This document shows, piece by piece, positions 6,076-6,530 of a DNA stretch of 6,530 nucleotides; within the stretch, counting starts at the first letter, position 1, and each line of letters starts with the position of its first letter. The notes under the pieces are model-generated. The model saw only the letters and a program-made list of their open reading frames with translations, was not told the DNA's origin and ran no database searches. The position numbers and the translations under genes are program-made. The DNA is from an uncultured Clostridia bacterium (GTDB lineage Bacteria > Bacillota > Clostridia > Lachnospirales > Anaerotignaceae): the NCBI GenBank assembly GCA_958420075.1, contig CATZIM010000106.1, positions 1 to 6,530 on the forward strand, in the 5' to 3' direction.

Positions 6076-6080
6076 TGAAT
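6063..6080 (+). repeat. Palindrome spanning the etfB stop codon
   Basis: ATTCATCA (6063-6070) and TGATGAAT (6073-6080) are perfectly complementary with only TC between them. The right arm contains both in-frame TGA stops. As RNA the innermost pairs would open to make a loop, leaving a stem of about six or seven pairs. It is the first of three inverted repeats around the etfB-etfA junction. Confidence 0.4.
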
Positions 6081-6089
6081 GCTTGCGGA

Positions 6090-6135
6090 TCCGTTTGTTA
6101 AGGACGGAAAGAAGCAGAAAAACGCTGTTTCTGCT
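6090..6135 (+). repeat. Two further hairpins in the etfB-etfA spacer
   Basis: TCCGT (6090-6094) pairs with ACGGA (6104-6108), extendable by two G-U pairs. AGCAGAAA (6113-6120) pairs perfectly with TTTCTGCT (6128-6135) across the loop AACGCTG. Neither has a following T-run, so read-through into etfA is expected. The 109-base spacer is long for subunits needed in equal amounts, and its structure may mark an mRNA processing or stabilising element. There is no promoter as good as the one upstream of bcd. Confidence 0.45.
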
Positions 6136-6184
6136 GAAAAAGAAGCTAATACGAAAATTTGGAATATAAGGAGGAAACCCTACA

Positions 6185-6530
6185 ATGAGTAATGGTATTT
6201 ATGTAGTAGTTGAACAAAGAAGCGGTAAGGTTCAGAACGTAGGTCTGGAACTGATCGGCGAAGCTACAAGACTGAAAGCAGATCTGAAAGATGATGTATA
6301 TGCAGTCCTGCTGGGCAGCGGTATCGAAGGCGAAGTTGACAAACTGTACCACTATGGCGCAGACAAGGTAATCCTGGTTGACCATCCTTACCTGAAAGAA
6401 TATGTAACAGAACCTTATACAAAAGCTGTTACAGAAATCATCAAAAAATTCGATCCCGAAATCATGCTGTTCGGTGCTTCTTCCATCGGCCGTGACGTTG
6501 CACCTCGTGTAGCTAGCCGTGTAAGAACAG
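6185..6530 (+). CDS. etfA: Electron transfer flavoprotein alpha subunit, 3'-truncated by the window
   Basis: EtfA is the partner of EtfB; its C-terminal domain, not visible here, binds the FAD that shuttles electrons to Bcd. Only 115 residues of an expected 330-350 are present before the window ends. They cover the N-terminal alpha/beta domain: MSNGIYVVVEQRSGKV at the start, LIGEATRLKADL (23-34), GADKVILVDHP near residue 60, and FGASSIGRDVAPRVASRVRT as the last residues seen, matching the family's conserved GRDxxPRxAxR segment. AAGGAGG (6168-6174) precedes the ATG by 10 bases, a strong ribosome binding site. It is the third gene of the probable bcd-etfB-etfA operon. Whether hbd or another gene follows cannot be seen. 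Some bifurcating EtfA proteins carry an N-terminal ferredoxin domain; this one does not. Confidence 0.95.
   Translation, partial: MSNGIYVVVEQRSGKVQNVGLELIGEATRLKADLKDDVYAVLLGSGIEGEVDKLYHYGADKVILVDHPYLKEYVTEPYTKAVTEIIKKFDPEIMLFGASSIGRDVAPRVASRVRT

Noticed and set aside
6090..6135. etfB-etfA spacer hairpins as a terminator
   Set aside because: No T-run follows either stem, and etfA continues the same operon with a strong ribosome binding site.
1..6530. CRISPR array, mobile element, tRNA or defence system
   Set aside because: I see no regularly spaced repeats, transposase or integrase motifs, cloverleaf sequences or defence-type domains; gene content is housekeeping and central fermentation.

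Overview
The window looks like chromosomal DNA of an anaerobic low-GC Firmicute (class Clostridia). The EF-Tu and EF-G sequences read like those of the Lachnospirales, possibly near Anaerotignum; this placement comes from remembered family sequences and is tentative. All five genes lie on the + strand. They share an extreme codon preference (Leu mostly CTG, Thr mostly ACA, Glu mostly GAA, Gly mostly GGT/GGC), as expected for very highly expressed genes.

Positions 1-3206 are the end of a str-type translation operon: the 3' seven-eighths of fusA (EF-G), a 138-base spacer with a good SigA promoter candidate and a duplicated promoter-like sequence, tuf (EF-Tu, complete), and a strong intrinsic terminator.

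Positions 3207-3894 hold no convincing gene. The stretch is AT-rich and markedly purine-rich on the + strand. It contains a doubtful 54-codon ORF, a promoter-like pair and three terminator-like or palindromic hairpins, all low confidence.

Positions 3895-6530 begin an electron-bifurcating acyl-CoA dehydrogenase operon: a strong promoter overlapped by a Rex-like operator, a leader of about 147 bases with a hairpin next to the ribosome binding site, bcd (short-chain/butyryl-CoA dehydrogenase, complete), etfB (complete) and etfA (first 115 residues, cut by the window end). The spacers between these genes (66 and 109 bases) contain inverted repeats. Bcd with EtfAB is expected to oxidise NADH, reduce an enoyl-CoA such as crotonyl-CoA, and reduce ferredoxin or flavodoxin at the same time, the energy-conserving step of butyrate-type fermentation. 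crt, hbd and thiolase are not visible, so a related substrate such as acryloyl-CoA cannot be excluded.

I see no CRISPR array, insertion sequence, tRNA, rRNA, phage or defence gene, and no clear sign of a wholly new system. The points most worth a second look are regulatory (Rex-like site, leader, structured spacers), two local oddities in Bcd, and the unexplained gap.
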